Source: an uncultured Alkaliphilus sp.
GTDB lineage: Bacteria > Bacillota > Clostridia > Peptostreptococcales > Natronincolaceae
Reading direction: 5' to 3'
NCBI GenBank assembly: GCA_938074565.1
Contig: CALJEQ010000008.1
Location: forward strand, 282,216 to 346,215
DNA length: 64,000 nt
Shown here: piece after piece, positions 27,164-36,664 of the stretch
Layout: each line of letters opens with the position of its first letter
How positions within the stretch are numbered: the first letter of the stretch is position 1
The notes under the pieces: generated by a model
Seen by the model: the letters and a program-made list of their open reading frames with translations, nothing else
What the model was told of the DNA's origin: nothing
Databases searched by the model: none
Made by a program: the position numbers and the translations under genes

Positions 27164-27426
27164 TTTTCCACCTACTTCTTTCATATTTAAAGCGTATTAT
27201 ATAATTAATATACCTGTACTTCAACACATTTTTTATTTTATCTATAATAGATATTTTAACCAATATAAAGGAATTTCCTTTTAAAAATAGAATAATTGAA
27301 ATAATAAAAATAATTACAAAGTAATTATTAAGGTTGTTGTATACCAACTGTGGGGGTTTTAATTATTTAACTATTAGTACCTACATATAAAAGTAATATT
27401 TATTATATTAAAAAGGAGAATGCCTT

Positions 27427-28233
27427 ATGAGTTTTACCAAAATCATAAATATTGTATATAATGACTCTAAGTTTTCTATAGATACTGCAAATTATGTAAA
27501 AAAGAAGTTCAGCCAATTGGGATATCAAATTAGTGATACCTTCGATTTTACAGCAGAGCTTATCATCTGCATCGGTGGAGATGGATCATTTCTTAGAGCC
27601 TTACATAAATATCAGTTTCCAGATATTCCGATAGTAGGCATTAACACAGGTCACCTTGGTTTTCTTGTTGAAATTAACCCAGATGAAATAGATGATTTTT
27701 TAGAAAGATATGTTAATAGAGACTATTTTATTGAGGAAATAAACCCCATTGAAGCTGTTATATGTACTCGAAATGACTGTATAAATGCCTTTGCTTTAAA
27801 TGAGATTGTCATAAAAGGAGACAAATCCCGTACAATTCATCTTGATATTTCCGTTAACAATCAATTAATTCAACGCTTTAGTGGAGATGGTATTTTGTTA
27901 GCAACCTCCACAGGTAGTACAGCTTACAATTACTCTATTGGTGGTTCTATTGTTGATCCTAGCTTAAATGTAATTCAAGTTAGCCCACTGGCTCCAATCA
28001 ACACAACTGCTTATCGTTCTTTTACCTCCAGTGTAATTTTACCTGCTACTGCCACCATTAAAGTTAATCCAGAATATCATTTTGAAGATTCCATTGTTAT
28101 TGTAAGTGATGGTACAGAGCATAGACACAACAGTATTATAGAGGTTTCATTAACACTGTCTAACTTAAATATTAAAATGTTAAGATTAAAAGGTTTTGAA
28201 TTTTGGAGTAAAGTTAAGAAAAAGTTTTTATAA
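27427..28233 (+). CDS. nadK: NAD kinase
   Basis: 268 residues. The diagnostic ICIGGDGSFLRA motif (NAD/ATP phosphate binding) is near residue 40, followed by GINTGHLGFL and, further on, the GDGILLATSTGSTAYNYS substrate loop and SPLAPIN. The enzyme makes NADP from NAD. Start ATG follows AAAAGGAG. A bidirectional terminator separates it from the convergent response-regulator gene. Confidence 0.95.
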   Translation: MSFTKIINIVYNDSKFSIDTANYVKKKFSQLGYQISDTFDFTAELIICIGGDGSFLRALHKYQFPDIPIVGINTGHLGFLVEINPDEIDDFLERYVNRDYFIEEINPIEAVICTRNDCINAFALNEIVIKGDKSRTIHLDISVNNQLIQRFSGDGILLATSTGSTAYNYSIGGSIVDPSLNVIQVSPLAPINTTAYRSFTSSVILPATATIKVNPEYHFEDSIVIVSDGTEHRHNSIIEVSLTLSNLNIKMLRLKGFEFWSKVKKKFL

Positions 28234-28240
28234 AGACTTT

Positions 28241-28271
28241 ATTAAGGCACTATCCTTTGTAGTGCCTTAAT
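28241..28271. terminator. Bidirectional terminator between nadK and the response regulator
   Basis: ATTAAGGCACTA and TAGTGCCTTAAT are perfect complements around a seven-base loop, ending three bases from the stop codon of the convergent gene. Confidence 0.85.
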
Positions 28272-28273
28272 AA

Positions 28274-29182
28274 TTATCCCCTCTGATTGGCAAATAAAAT
28301 AATGCCCTCTAAAAACTTTTTAACATTAATTTTACCACGATATTTTGTCTTTCCCTTAATAAATTCCATCTCCATTCTTACCTCTTGAAAATCAAATAAT
28401 GAATTAGCATAAGTTGTGAAGGCAAAATCACCATAATCTTCCAACCCCAAACTAGCTATATTCCTTAATGCCTTTCCTATCGCCCGTCTAACCCTTTGTT
28501 CTATTGCCTTTTCACTAGACTCTTCCAATTGGTTTTCTTCCCTATAATAATCGCTTAAAAGTTTATATAGTTCCGAAGTTTTGTATCTAGGCAAAATATC
28601 CTTTGTACTTATTCGGTTGCTTGACAATATTGTAACCATTTCCATTATGTCTTTGCTTCCGGCTTCCCCTAATATCCCTAATTGAGAAAGAATAACTTTA
28701 ACCCGTTCTCTGATACCAAACGTATCCTGCTCTTGTGTTGGCGTGCTTTCTTTCATGTCATTTAATAATTTGAATGCACTCTCTATATGTTTTAGAGTAG
28801 CTGTCAATTTGTGTTTTTCAATAACTTTTTTCATTAAAGTAACTACTTCATTTACATTAATTGGCTTATTAATAAAATATTCAATTCCCTCTTCATAAGA
28901 CTTAACTACCATATCCTTTGCAGTAACTTGTGAAATCATAATAAATAAAGGAGGTTGTTTTTCTATTTTCTTAATCCTTGAAACTAACTGTATTCCATCC
29001 AATAATGGTAAAAGCAAGTCAACAATTACAATATCTGGTTTGCATAAAAGTATATTGTTTAATCCATCTTCTCCATTATCACTTTCACCAATAACATTCC
29101 CCAATTGTTTTGATGTAATAATATTTTTTAGTATCTGTCGAATACTAATATCATCATCTATAATATAAATATTTAAATCCAT
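28274..29182 (-). CDS. Response regulator with YcbB-type output domain (GlnL-like)
   Basis: 302 residues. Residues 1-120 form a receiver domain: acidic pocket D10/D11, phosphoacceptor D55 in IVIVDLLLP, the switch serine in ISQVT and the lysine in INKPI. The C-terminal half (about 155-300, including ERVKVILSQLG, QRVRRAIGKALRN and RGKINVKKFLEG) matches the YcbB domain of Bacillus GlnL. GlnK-GlnL controls glutamine uptake and glutaminase in B. subtilis. The gene follows its kinase by 12 bases. Target genes are unknown here; the dicarboxylate symporter at 33.4 kb is a possible but unproven one. Confidence 0.85.
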   Translation of the reverse strand: MDLNIYIIDDDISIRQILKNIITSKQLGNVIGESDNGEDGLNNILLCKPDIVIVDLLLPLLDGIQLVSRIKKIEKQPPLFIMISQVTAKDMVVKSYEEGIEYFINKPINVNEVVTLMKKVIEKHKLTATLKHIESAFKLLNDMKESTPTQEQDTFGIRERVKVILSQLGILGEAGSKDIMEMVTILSSNRISTKDILPRYKTSELYKLLSDYYREENQLEESSEKAIEQRVRRAIGKALRNIASLGLEDYGDFAFTTYANSLFDFQEVRMEMEFIKGKTKYRGKINVKKFLEGIILFANQRG

Positions 29183-29194
29183 TAAACCCGCCCC

Positions 29195-30457
29195 TTAAAT
29201 ATTTCTCAATGGTATCATTATTTTGAACACAGTGCTTTCATTTATCTTAGACTTAACTTGTATATCTCCCTCTAGGGTGTTTTTAACTATGTAGATAACA
29301 TGGGTTAAGCCAATACCAGAGTTCATTTTTCCAGAGACCTCATCAAATTTTGTTGTATAGCCTGGATTAAAAATAATACTCATATTTTCTGGCTCAATAC
29401 CTCTACCGTTATCTTGTACATATATTTCTAAATATTCTTTTACTGTTTTTATTGTTAATATTATTCTACCATTTTTATGAATTGCTTCAATGGAATTTAT
29501 AATTAAGTTATTAATAATTGAAATAAGTTCATACACTTGGTTTATATATATATCTTTAAAGTAAAGGTACTCCATTTCTATTGACTTGTCCACAATTTCA
29601 CTGTTCTTTTCATAACTAATTTTTATCAGATTAAGTAAGTCTTTTAGATACATACCATCATAACTTTCTATTTCAGGCAATATTTTTTCTAAACCTGCAC
29701 TTACCCTCATGTAGTCTTTTTTAATTTCATGAATGTCTTTAGCTATAGATAAAGCTTGAAAAGATAATTCCCTGACCTGTGGTTGATTATATTCATTTAA
29801 GTTTTGATACAATTGATAACTTTTCTCCATAGCATTTTCCATATCATCCATCGATTTTTTTAAAAAGAAAACCTCAGACTTTAAATTAGAAGTTAATATA
29901 ATTAGTTGTTTGTAACGCTCTTCATGTTCCTCTTTTTTCATTAAAATTCCATAATACTTAACGGCTTCAATTACAAAAAAAGCTATAGTGGCTCTAATGA
30001 ATCCCACAAGTAAAATCGCACTAATATTTTGAAAATCTATTGTATCAACTCTAACTAATATTTCCGTAATATTAGATAGTGCATCAGAAATACTTATTAT
30101 AAATAAAAAAGCTAATTTATCATCATAATTATATGTGAATTTTAGAAACTTTAATAATAATCCATAGATTGTATAAAAGATAATAACAGGAAACTGATTA
30201 GTAAATATAAAAAGAAAGGGGCTTGATGTAATCATTAATTGGATTACTATTCTAAAAACAAATAGAAAAGTACCAGTGATTATGGCAGTTGGGATAATAT
30301 CCAATTCTTGATACCAATAAATAAACAAAGTAAATGCCACAACACTTAAAGAAAAACGAAAAGTACTGGAAAATGGATTTACATAGATTTGCCCCATAAA
30401 AGTTGAAACAATACAAGTAACTAACATTTTTTTTGTTTTTGAATTAAAATATTCCAA
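29195..30457 (-). CDS. Membrane sensor histidine kinase (GlnK-like)
   Basis: About 420 residues. Six or so membrane helices fill residues 10-180. A coiled dimerisation region follows, with the likely phosphoacceptor in IHEIKKDY. The ATPase has the N-box NNLIINSIEA, DNGRG and a GIGL lid. The arrangement without a large extracytoplasmic domain suggests sensing within the membrane. I start at the TTG at 30457 because GGAGTGGGG lies six bases upstream; the in-frame GTG at 30469 falls inside that site. It pairs with the YcbB-type regulator downstream. Confidence 0.85.
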   Translation of the reverse strand: MEYFNSKTKKMLVTCIVSTFMGQIYVNPFSSTFRFSLSVVAFTLFIYWYQELDIIPTAIITGTFLFVFRIVIQLMITSSPFLFIFTNQFPVIIFYTIYGLLLKFLKFTYNYDDKLAFLFIISISDALSNITEILVRVDTIDFQNISAILLVGFIRATIAFFVIEAVKYYGILMKKEEHEERYKQLIILTSNLKSEVFFLKKSMDDMENAMEKSYQLYQNLNEYNQPQVRELSFQALSIAKDIHEIKKDYMRVSAGLEKILPEIESYDGMYLKDLLNLIKISYEKNSEIVDKSIEMEYLYFKDIYINQVYELISIINNLIINSIEAIHKNGRIILTIKTVKEYLEIYVQDNGRGIEPENMSIIFNPGYTTKFDEVSGKMNSGIGLTHVIYIVKNTLEGDIQVKSKINESTVFKIMIPLRNI

Positions 30458-30524
30458 TCTTATCCCCACTCCAATATTACATCATCTTAAGAAAAATCTC
30501 TATAATCAACCTATTTACTAAAAA

Positions 30525-31166
30525 CTATTTAATCAATTCACTAAAAACAAAATTAGCATTACCTTCAGCCCAAACCCTATACTGTTTACCATTTTTATAA
30601 AACACAAGGGCTTGACTAGCAGGAACAACCTTCCAAATGCAATTATTTCTTTGATACATCCCACTGGTCAATATCTCTTCTAAAATCATAGAATTATCTT
30701 TAAAATCTTCCTCGTAAACATTGTTTAGTAACCCTTCTGGGGATACATGTTGATAATAATCTACAGCCATCGCCCTTAACATCCATTGAAGCTCTTTGGA
30801 CTTACCAATCATCTTCAACATAAAGTACTTTCTATTAGCAAAAATATATGTCTTAATATCATCCGTAGCTTTAAATCCACTTTCAAGTTTTTCAAAAAGT
30901 ATTTGATTTACTTCAATCCAATTTATCTTTTTCATTTTACTGTTAATCATTTGTATTAATTCTTCTTCTTTAATACTTTCTAATTCTCTAGTAAAATGAT
31001 CTTCGTCATCATAACTGTCATAGTCAACTATATTCATAATTAAGTCAGAGAATATTTCTTTATTTACCCAAATCCAATCTTCTGTATTAAAATCTAAATT
31101 AAATAATTTCTCTACAGTACAACCATTAATTTTTTCTATTAAATTAATATTAATCACCCTCTTCAT
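30525..31166 (-). CDS. Hypothetical soluble protein (213 aa)
   Basis: I do not recognise this protein. It is acidic and rich in Trp, Asn and Tyr, with no membrane segment, no signal peptide and no cysteine cluster. The N-terminal half is probably helical (SIKEEELIQMINSKMKKINW). The C-terminal third (SQALVFYKNGKQYRVWAEGNANFVF) looks like beta strands. The ATG at 31166 lacks a good ribosome site; a GTG four codons on is an alternative. It sits on the same strand as the kinase-regulator pair, 68 bases upstream of the kinase gene, and could be co-transcribed. Confidence 0.6.
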   Translation of the reverse strand: MKRVININLIEKINGCTVEKLFNLDFNTEDWIWVNKEIFSDLIMNIVDYDSYDDEDHFTRELESIKEEELIQMINSKMKKINWIEVNQILFEKLESGFKATDDIKTYIFANRKYFMLKMIGKSKELQWMLRAMAVDYYQHVSPEGLLNNVYEEDFKDNSMILEEILTSGMYQRNNCIWKVVPASQALVFYKNGKQYRVWAEGNANFVFSELIK

Positions 31167-31314
31167 ATTTGGTTATCATTATATTAAAAAAGCAAAACTA
31201 AAACAAGTAAAAACTTCTTTATATATATCTATTCTTAGTGGTACTTGTATGTGATAACCCTTAACTTAATAATTTTAATTTCATTAAAAACTTTATCTAA
31301 AAATAATTTATTTT

Positions 31315-31350
31315 AAAAAGGAGATCAAACCTAATACAACTTGATCTCCT
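31315..31350 (-). terminator. Terminator of pepF
   Basis: AGGAGATCAA (31319-31328) pairs with TTGATCTCCT (31341-31350) and the minus strand continues with TTTTT. It begins eight bases beyond the pepF stop codon. Confidence 0.85.
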
Positions 31351-31357
31351 ACATTTA

Positions 31358-33166
31358 TTATATCATTTTTTCCATTTCATCTAATAATTCTTCAAAGACC
31401 TGTAGTGCCAATCTAATAGGTTCACCACTGCTCATATCAACTCCCGCATCTTTAAGTACATTAATTGGATAATCGGAATTACCTTTTTTAAGAAAACTAA
31501 TATAACGGTCCACAGCGGGTTGCCCTTCCTTTAATATTTGTTTTGATAATGCAATGGCAGCAGAATAGCCTGTAGCATATTGATAAACATAAAAACTTTT
31601 ATAAAAATGTGGTATTCTTGCCCATTCCACAGCAATGTCTTCATCTATAATTACATCTTCACCAAAATACTTAACGTTTAATTGATAATATATTTTACTT
31701 AGATCATCAGCAGTTAAGGCTTCTCCCTTTGCCATTTTTTCATGGGTTATTTTCTCAAATTCCGCAAACATTGTTTGCCTAAATACTGTGCTTCTAAATT
31801 GTTCTAAAAATTGATTAATAAAATACATTTTTTCTTTTTTGTTATTAACCTTCTTAATCATATAATCCATCAATATTGCTTCATTTACAGTTGAGGCAAC
31901 CTCTGCTACAAAGATTTTATAGTTGGCATAAATAAAAGGCTGATTCTCCTTTGAATAGTAACTATGAAGTGAATGACCCATTTCATGGGCTAATGTAAAC
32001 ATACTGTTTACGTTGTCTTTATAGTTCATAAGTATGAAAGGTTCACTGTCATATGTACCCCAAGAATAAGCTCCTCCAGTTTTTCCTTTATTTTCGTATA
32101 CATCCACCCATCGATTTTCAAAACCATATTTTAATATACTTATATACTCTTCACCAAGGGGTGCTAACCCATTAATCAATGTTTCTTTAGCTTCATCATA
32201 ACTTACTTTTATGTTTACTTCTTGTACCATAGGCGTATATAGATCATACATATGAAGTTCATCCAACGCCATTATTTTTTTCCGTAATGATACATATCGA
32301 TGCATTAAAGGGAGATGTTGATGAATGGTATCAATTAGATTATCATACACCGTTGTAGGAATATTACTAGAAAAAAGTGAAGCCGCTAAAGAAGATGGAT
32401 ACTTCTTAATATTAGCATAAAAAAGCTCTTGTTTTAAGTTTGCAGTATAGGTAGCTGCAATTGTGTTTTTTAACGACTTATATGTACTAAATAAAGCTTT
32501 AAAAGCATCTTTTCTTACCCTTCTATCCTTGCTCTCAATAAAAGTGCTATAGTTACCTTTAGTTAACTCTACTTCCTCACCATTTTCATCTTTAATTAAT
32601 GGAAATTTAATATCAGCATTATTTAACATAGTAAAGATATTACTGGCAGCCTGGGTTATTTCACCAGCCTGTGCAATAATATTTTCTTCTTCAATAGACA
32701 ACACATGATCCCTTTGTCTAATTAGCTCTAACAAGAAATGATGATATTTTTTTAACTTAGGTTCTTCTTGTATGAATATATTTAATTCTTCATCTGTTAT
32801 TTGTAGTAATTCTGGCACATAGAAGGATAGCTCACTATCCACTTGCATATTTAAACTTTGACCCCTATCTGTAAATGCTTGATACTTTGAATTAGAATTA
32901 TCTTCATCTTTTTTCATTTTAGCATAAACATAAATCTTCGTGGTTAACTGAATTATGTATTCATACTGATTTAAAGAATCTAATAATACATCTTTACTGT
33001 TTAATTTCCCCTTAAATTGTACAAACTTTTCCGATAACTCCTTAACCTTTATAAAATCCTCTTCCCATAGCTCATCATTAGTGTAGATTTTTTCAATAGT
33101 CCATTTATATTCATCTTGTATTTCATGTCTTTCTAATATCTTATTGACATTACTTTCATCTACCAT
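31358..33166 (-). CDS. pepF: Oligoendopeptidase F (M3 metallopeptidase)
   Basis: 602 residues, the standard PepF length. The thermolysin-like zinc motif is in LAHEMGHSLHSYYS (HExxH), with the third ligand glutamate in the following VAEVASTVNEA helix. The N-terminal region (YKWTIEKIYTND, then the DRRVRKDAFKALF segment) is typical of the family. It is a cytoplasmic enzyme that cleaves peptides of roughly 7-17 residues, fitting a peptide-fermenting lifestyle with arcA, ansA and pckA. Start follows AAAAGGAG. Ends at its own terminator. Confidence 0.95.
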   Translation of the reverse strand: MVDESNVNKILERHEIQDEYKWTIEKIYTNDELWEEDFIKVKELSEKFVQFKGKLNSKDVLLDSLNQYEYIIQLTTKIYVYAKMKKDEDNSNSKYQAFTDRGQSLNMQVDSELSFYVPELLQITDEELNIFIQEEPKLKKYHHFLLELIRQRDHVLSIEEENIIAQAGEITQAASNIFTMLNNADIKFPLIKDENGEEVELTKGNYSTFIESKDRRVRKDAFKALFSTYKSLKNTIAATYTANLKQELFYANIKKYPSSLAASLFSSNIPTTVYDNLIDTIHQHLPLMHRYVSLRKKIMALDELHMYDLYTPMVQEVNIKVSYDEAKETLINGLAPLGEEYISILKYGFENRWVDVYENKGKTGGAYSWGTYDSEPFILMNYKDNVNSMFTLAHEMGHSLHSYYSKENQPFIYANYKIFVAEVASTVNEAILMDYMIKKVNNKKEKMYFINQFLEQFRSTVFRQTMFAEFEKITHEKMAKGEALTADDLSKIYYQLNVKYFGEDVIIDEDIAVEWARIPHFYKSFYVYQYATGYSAAIALSKQILKEGQPAVDRYISFLKKGNSDYPINVLKDAGVDMSSGEPIRLALQVFEELLDEMEKMI

Positions 33167-33328
33167 GCTATAACAACTCCTTTTAAACTGTTTATATCTA
33201 TTTTACTAAATAATAAATTTCTTATTCTTTAATATATTTAATATAGTTATATTATATCCTTTTTTATATTAAATAAAAATCGGTTTTTTGATGTAAAAAG
33301 ACTACAACTTAAATACAAACAAAATAAA

Positions 33329-33365
33329 AAGATGAATCATGTATCATAAATACAGGATTCATCTT
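33329..33365 (-). terminator. Terminator of the dicarboxylate symporter gene
   Basis: AAGATGAATC pairs with GATTCATCTT, a ten-base perfect stem with a 17-base loop, followed on the minus strand by TTTTATTTTG. It lies 65 bases past the symporter stop. Confidence 0.8.
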
Positions 33366-33429
33366 CTATAATTAAAATTCTCTTATTGTTTAAAAATGTT
33401 TTACAAAATACTTGTTTTCTTAACTATAC

Positions 33430-34578
33430 TTATTTAGACCCTGCTATCTTATTAACAATTAAAGCAATAGCTCCATCACCAGTTACGTTAGCCGCTGTAC
33501 CGAAACTATCTTGTGCTACGTAAATAGCCATCATTATTGCTAATTGAGCTTCATTAAATCCTAACATACTTCCTAATAAACCATAAGCTGCCATTATTGC
33601 TCCACCAGGTACTCCAGGTGCTGCAACCATTGTTACACCCAACATCATTATGAAAGGCATAATTTGACCAAACCCTACTGTTGTTCCATCCATTAATAAA
33701 ACAGCAAGAGCACATAATGTAAGGGTAATCGTACTACCAGCCAAATGGATTGTTGCACATAATGGTACTGCAAAATCTGCAACTTCATCAGTAACATCAT
33801 TTAATTTAACTTGTCTTACTGTAACTGGAATGGTTGCTGCTGAAGATTGCGTACCAATAGCAGTAAAGTAAGCAGGTAACATATTTTTTAAAGCTTTTAC
33901 AGGATTTTTACCAGTAACTCCACCTGCCACAATATATTGAATAACAATGTAAGCAACATGAACCGCTATTACTACTACAACCACTCTACCGAATACAGAA
34001 AGAGTTCTAGCAACTTCACCAGAGAAAGCCATTCTTGCAAAGATTCCAGCGATATGAACAGGTAATAAAGGAATAATAATATTTTGAATTACCTTGTTAA
34101 TAATTTCTTGGAATTCTCTCATAAAGTTAACCATTGTTTGACCTTTAATAGCAGACATTCCTAATCCTAATAAGAAGGCAGTTACTAAAGCAGACATTAC
34201 CCCCATTATAGGTGGAATTGCAATTTCAAAATAAGGTTTTGCAACTATACCTGTACCCACAACTTCTCCACCAGTAGCAATAATACTTGGTAATATTATT
34301 GTTGCAACTAAGTATGCCAACACACCAGCTATTATTGTTGATAAGTAAGCAATACCAGCAGTAATACCCAGTAATTTACCAGCTTTACCACCTAAATCAG
34401 CAATACCAGGAGCTACAAATCCAATAATAATTAATGGAATAATAAATCCTAAGAAACTACCGAAAATACCACTAAATGTAACCAACAGTCTAGATAAAAA
34501 CGCAATTCCTGTTGACCCAATAATGGTTCCCAAAACAATACCAATGACTAACCGAGGTAATAATCCAATTTTTTTCAT
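33430..34578 (-). CDS. Dicarboxylate/amino acid:cation symporter (DAACS family)
   Basis: 382 residues with about eight membrane helices and two re-entrant loops. The first hairpin contains GTQSSAATIPVT, corresponding to the serine-rich substrate loop of GltP/GltT proteins. The cation/substrate region is LMDGTTVG (NMDGT in most relatives), and the last helix has NVTGDGAIALIVNK. The family imports glutamate, aspartate, C4-dicarboxylates or small neutral amino acids with Na+ or H+. The shorter length than GltP (about 430) and the altered motif suggest a serine/threonine or dicarboxylate carrier. Single gene with its own terminator. Confidence 0.88.
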   Translation of the reverse strand: MKKIGLLPRLVIGIVLGTIIGSTGIAFLSRLLVTFSGIFGSFLGFIIPLIIIGFVAPGIADLGGKAGKLLGITAGIAYLSTIIAGVLAYLVATIILPSIIATGGEVVGTGIVAKPYFEIAIPPIMGVMSALVTAFLLGLGMSAIKGQTMVNFMREFQEIINKVIQNIIIPLLPVHIAGIFARMAFSGEVARTLSVFGRVVVVVIAVHVAYIVIQYIVAGGVTGKNPVKALKNMLPAYFTAIGTQSSAATIPVTVRQVKLNDVTDEVADFAVPLCATIHLAGSTITLTLCALAVLLMDGTTVGFGQIMPFIMMLGVTMVAAPGVPGGAIMAAYGLLGSMLGFNEAQLAIMMAIYVAQDSFGTAANVTGDGAIALIVNKIAGSK

Positions 34579-35022
34579 ACTCGTCCTCCATCCTTATAAT
34601 TTAGATTTAAAAAATAAAATATAATATTGTTCATAATTGTATATAAATTTTCAACACAACTCAATACTATAAATAAATTTTTATATATAAATTTGAATAT
34701 TAATGCATTTGCTTTTGTTTTAGTTACTTTTTTTCCCATAAACGTCAAATAAATTCAAGTATATAGACTATTAATAAGTAAACTCATATTTTCATATTAT
34801 TGTATTTATTTAATTTATTATTCAAATATATTAAAAATATTTTTTTATAATACATAAATAATACAACAAAACCAACTACTTTTTCTAAATAAAAAAAATA
34901 ATAGAATAAGTTAAACTTTTAAATAATAAAATATTTTAATTATTTGGTTTCATTTGTTTAGATTTTCATTGTATAATAAAGTTATACTTTAATTAATATT
35001 ATTAACTTTAGGAGGAATCGTT
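34579..35022. other. Very AT-rich divergent intergenic region
   Basis: This 444-base gap separates divergent genes and should hold both promoters. A TATAAT at 34972-34977 could serve the Fe-S protein gene, but no convincing -35 hexamer is at the right distance. I see no hairpin, small gene or repeat of note. Confidence 0.4.
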
Positions 35023-36285
35023 ATGCATTCCAAAATACATGCAATAGCTTTAGATTCTTCTAAATGTGTTGGATGTACCAATTGTTTAAAACGTTGTCCA
35101 ACCGAAGCTATTCGTATTAAATCTGGAAATTCTAAAATAGTAAAAGAACGCTGTATCAACTGTGGACAGTGTATTCAAGCCTGTCCACGCTTCGCACGAT
35201 ACGGTGTAACTGATCAATTGACATCCTTAACCAATTTTAAACATAAAATCGCATTAATAGATCCTGTATTATATGGTCAATTTCACGAACAATTTAAACC
35301 ATCACAAATTCTAAATAGTATTCTATCTTTAGGTTTCGATGATTTCTTTGAAATCTCAAGAGGTGCAGACATAATAACTGAATTTACTAAAAGTTTTATT
35401 GCTAACAATACCAAATTTCCAATAATTTCATCTTCATGCCCTACAATTGTTCGTCTTATACAAATACGTTTTCCAGGATTAATAGATCATATACTTCCTA
35501 TAGATTCTCCTGTAGAAATCTCTGCCCATTTAGCCCGTAAAAGTGCTATGGAAAAACTTAATTTAGTAAAGTCCGAAATTGGAGTGTTCTATATTTCTCC
35601 TTGTCCTGCTCGTATTTTTAGTTTTCAAAAACCAGTTGGAACTAAAAAATCCCATATTAGTGGTACCCTTTCAGTAAAGTCCATCTTCTTAGAAGCAAGT
35701 AAAAATTTTAATAAGTCATCAGAAGAACAACCAAATTTCTACTCTTCTTCAAAAGGGATTGGATGGGCAAAATCAGGAGGACAGTGTAAGGCCCTTGGCA
35801 TAAATGATTTTTTAGCTGTTGATGGTATTCAAAATGTAATTAGTGTATTAGAGGAGATAGAATACCATAAAATCAACGATTTAACTTATGTAGAGTGCCA
35901 TGCCTGTACCAATGGTTGCATAGGTGGAAGTTTAAATATGGAGAACTCCTTTGTTGCTAGAAACAGAATGAGAAAATTAATAGATCAATACTCAGATTGT
36001 GAAGTAATAGTTCCTAATTGTTCCTTAGAGGAATATACTTTTACAGAACCTTTATTACCTCTACAAGTGGCACAACTAGATGATGATATATCCATTGCAA
36101 TTAAAAAAATGGAACAAATAGAAATTGAATTAAAAGCCTTACCCAATATAGATTGTGGTGCATGTGGTTCACCTTCTTGTCGTGCTTTAGCAGAAGATAT
36201 TGTGCTAGGTTACGCAAATAAAAGCGATTGTATTGTCATATTAAAAAACAAAATAAATTCTACCATTAAAGAGGATATAGACTAA
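35023..36285 (+). CDS. [FeFe]-hydrogenase-like Fe-S protein with altered H-cluster motifs
   Basis: 420 residues. A bacterial ferredoxin domain is at 10-60 (C15/18/21/25 and C44/47/50/54). The H-cluster fold follows, with the four cysteine positions retained but the surrounding motifs changed: SSSCP139-type L1 instead of TSCCP, SPC194PAR in place of MPCxxKxxE, and C292HAC295TNGC299IGG in place of the MACPGGC motif. A C-terminal Fes 4Fe-4S module has C378/C381/C386/C403. Relatives occur in Clostridia beside SpoIIE-type phosphatases and electron-bifurcating hydrogenases and are thought to be sensors. Here the gene stands alone. A sensing or electron-transfer role is more likely than H2 turnover. 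Confidence 0.8.
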   Translation: MHSKIHAIALDSSKCVGCTNCLKRCPTEAIRIKSGNSKIVKERCINCGQCIQACPRFARYGVTDQLTSLTNFKHKIALIDPVLYGQFHEQFKPSQILNSILSLGFDDFFEISRGADIITEFTKSFIANNTKFPIISSSCPTIVRLIQIRFPGLIDHILPIDSPVEISAHLARKSAMEKLNLVKSEIGVFYISPCPARIFSFQKPVGTKKSHISGTLSVKSIFLEASKNFNKSSEEQPNFYSSSKGIGWAKSGGQCKALGINDFLAVDGIQNVISVLEEIEYHKINDLTYVECHACTNGCIGGSLNMENSFVARNRMRKLIDQYSDCEVIVPNCSLEEYTFTEPLLPLQVAQLDDDISIAIKKMEQIEIELKALPNIDCGACGSPSCRALAEDIVLGYANKSDCIVILKNKINSTIKEDID

Positions 36286-36300
36286 AATATATCCTCTTTA
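36267..36300 (+). terminator. Hairpin overlapping the stop of the hydrogenase-like gene
   Basis: TAAAGAGGATATA pairs perfectly with TATATCCTCTTTA (13 bp) around an eight-base loop; the left arm encodes the last residues. Confidence 0.7.
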
Positions 36301-36357
36301 AATTTGTTATATTTTAAGCACACTTAAGTAAGTTTTAAAAATAATGTTCATTTTTAT

Positions 36358-36392
36358 AAGAGTAGTTAAATTTTCTATAACTACTCTTTTTC
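36358..36392 (+). terminator. Second terminator-like hairpin
   Basis: AAGAGTAGTTA pairs with TAACTACTCTT (11 bp) and is followed by TTTCT on the plus strand, about 70 bases past the first hairpin. Confidence 0.65.
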
Positions 36393-36481
36393 TATTCCAC
36401 TTTAATATTTACAGTGGTTATAGCATTATATCCGTATCTCGTTCCACTCCACTGGGCTATAATGTCTGAATCCTTCCACTT
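36392..36481 (-). other. Possible protein-coding remnant (29 codons, no start)
   Basis: A short minus-strand frame between stops reads like the end of a real protein, with the segments DSDIIAQWSGTRYGYNAI and a TVNIKVE tail. There is no ribosome site or start codon and a stop lies just upstream. It may be the relic of a decayed gene or chance; I do not recognise it. Confidence 0.25.
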
Positions 36482-36621
36482 TTATTCTTTGCCTATCTAG
36501 TTTAAGTTTTTACATTCTTTAAATTCTATTACTTTAATATAAATATATTACATTTATTAGTTTTTTTAGTTAATAGAAACTTTATCCTTTTTTTTCAAAT
36601 TAAAGTATTAATTAATACAAA

Positions 36622-36654
36622 AAAACAAAAAAACCACCTAAATTATTAGGTAGT
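36622..36654 (-). terminator. Terminator of tRNA-Val
   Basis: ACCACCTAA pairs with TTAGGTAGT (one wobble) and the minus strand continues with TTTTTTTG. It begins 11 bases after the tRNA 3' end. Confidence 0.8.
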
Positions 36655-36664
36655 AATTATTTAT

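Noticed and set aside
27114..27347. Open minus-strand frame of 77 codons upstream of the RluA-type gene
   Set aside because: It overlaps the start of the pseudouridine synthase gene, is AT-driven in composition and has no ribosome site; it is a chance frame.
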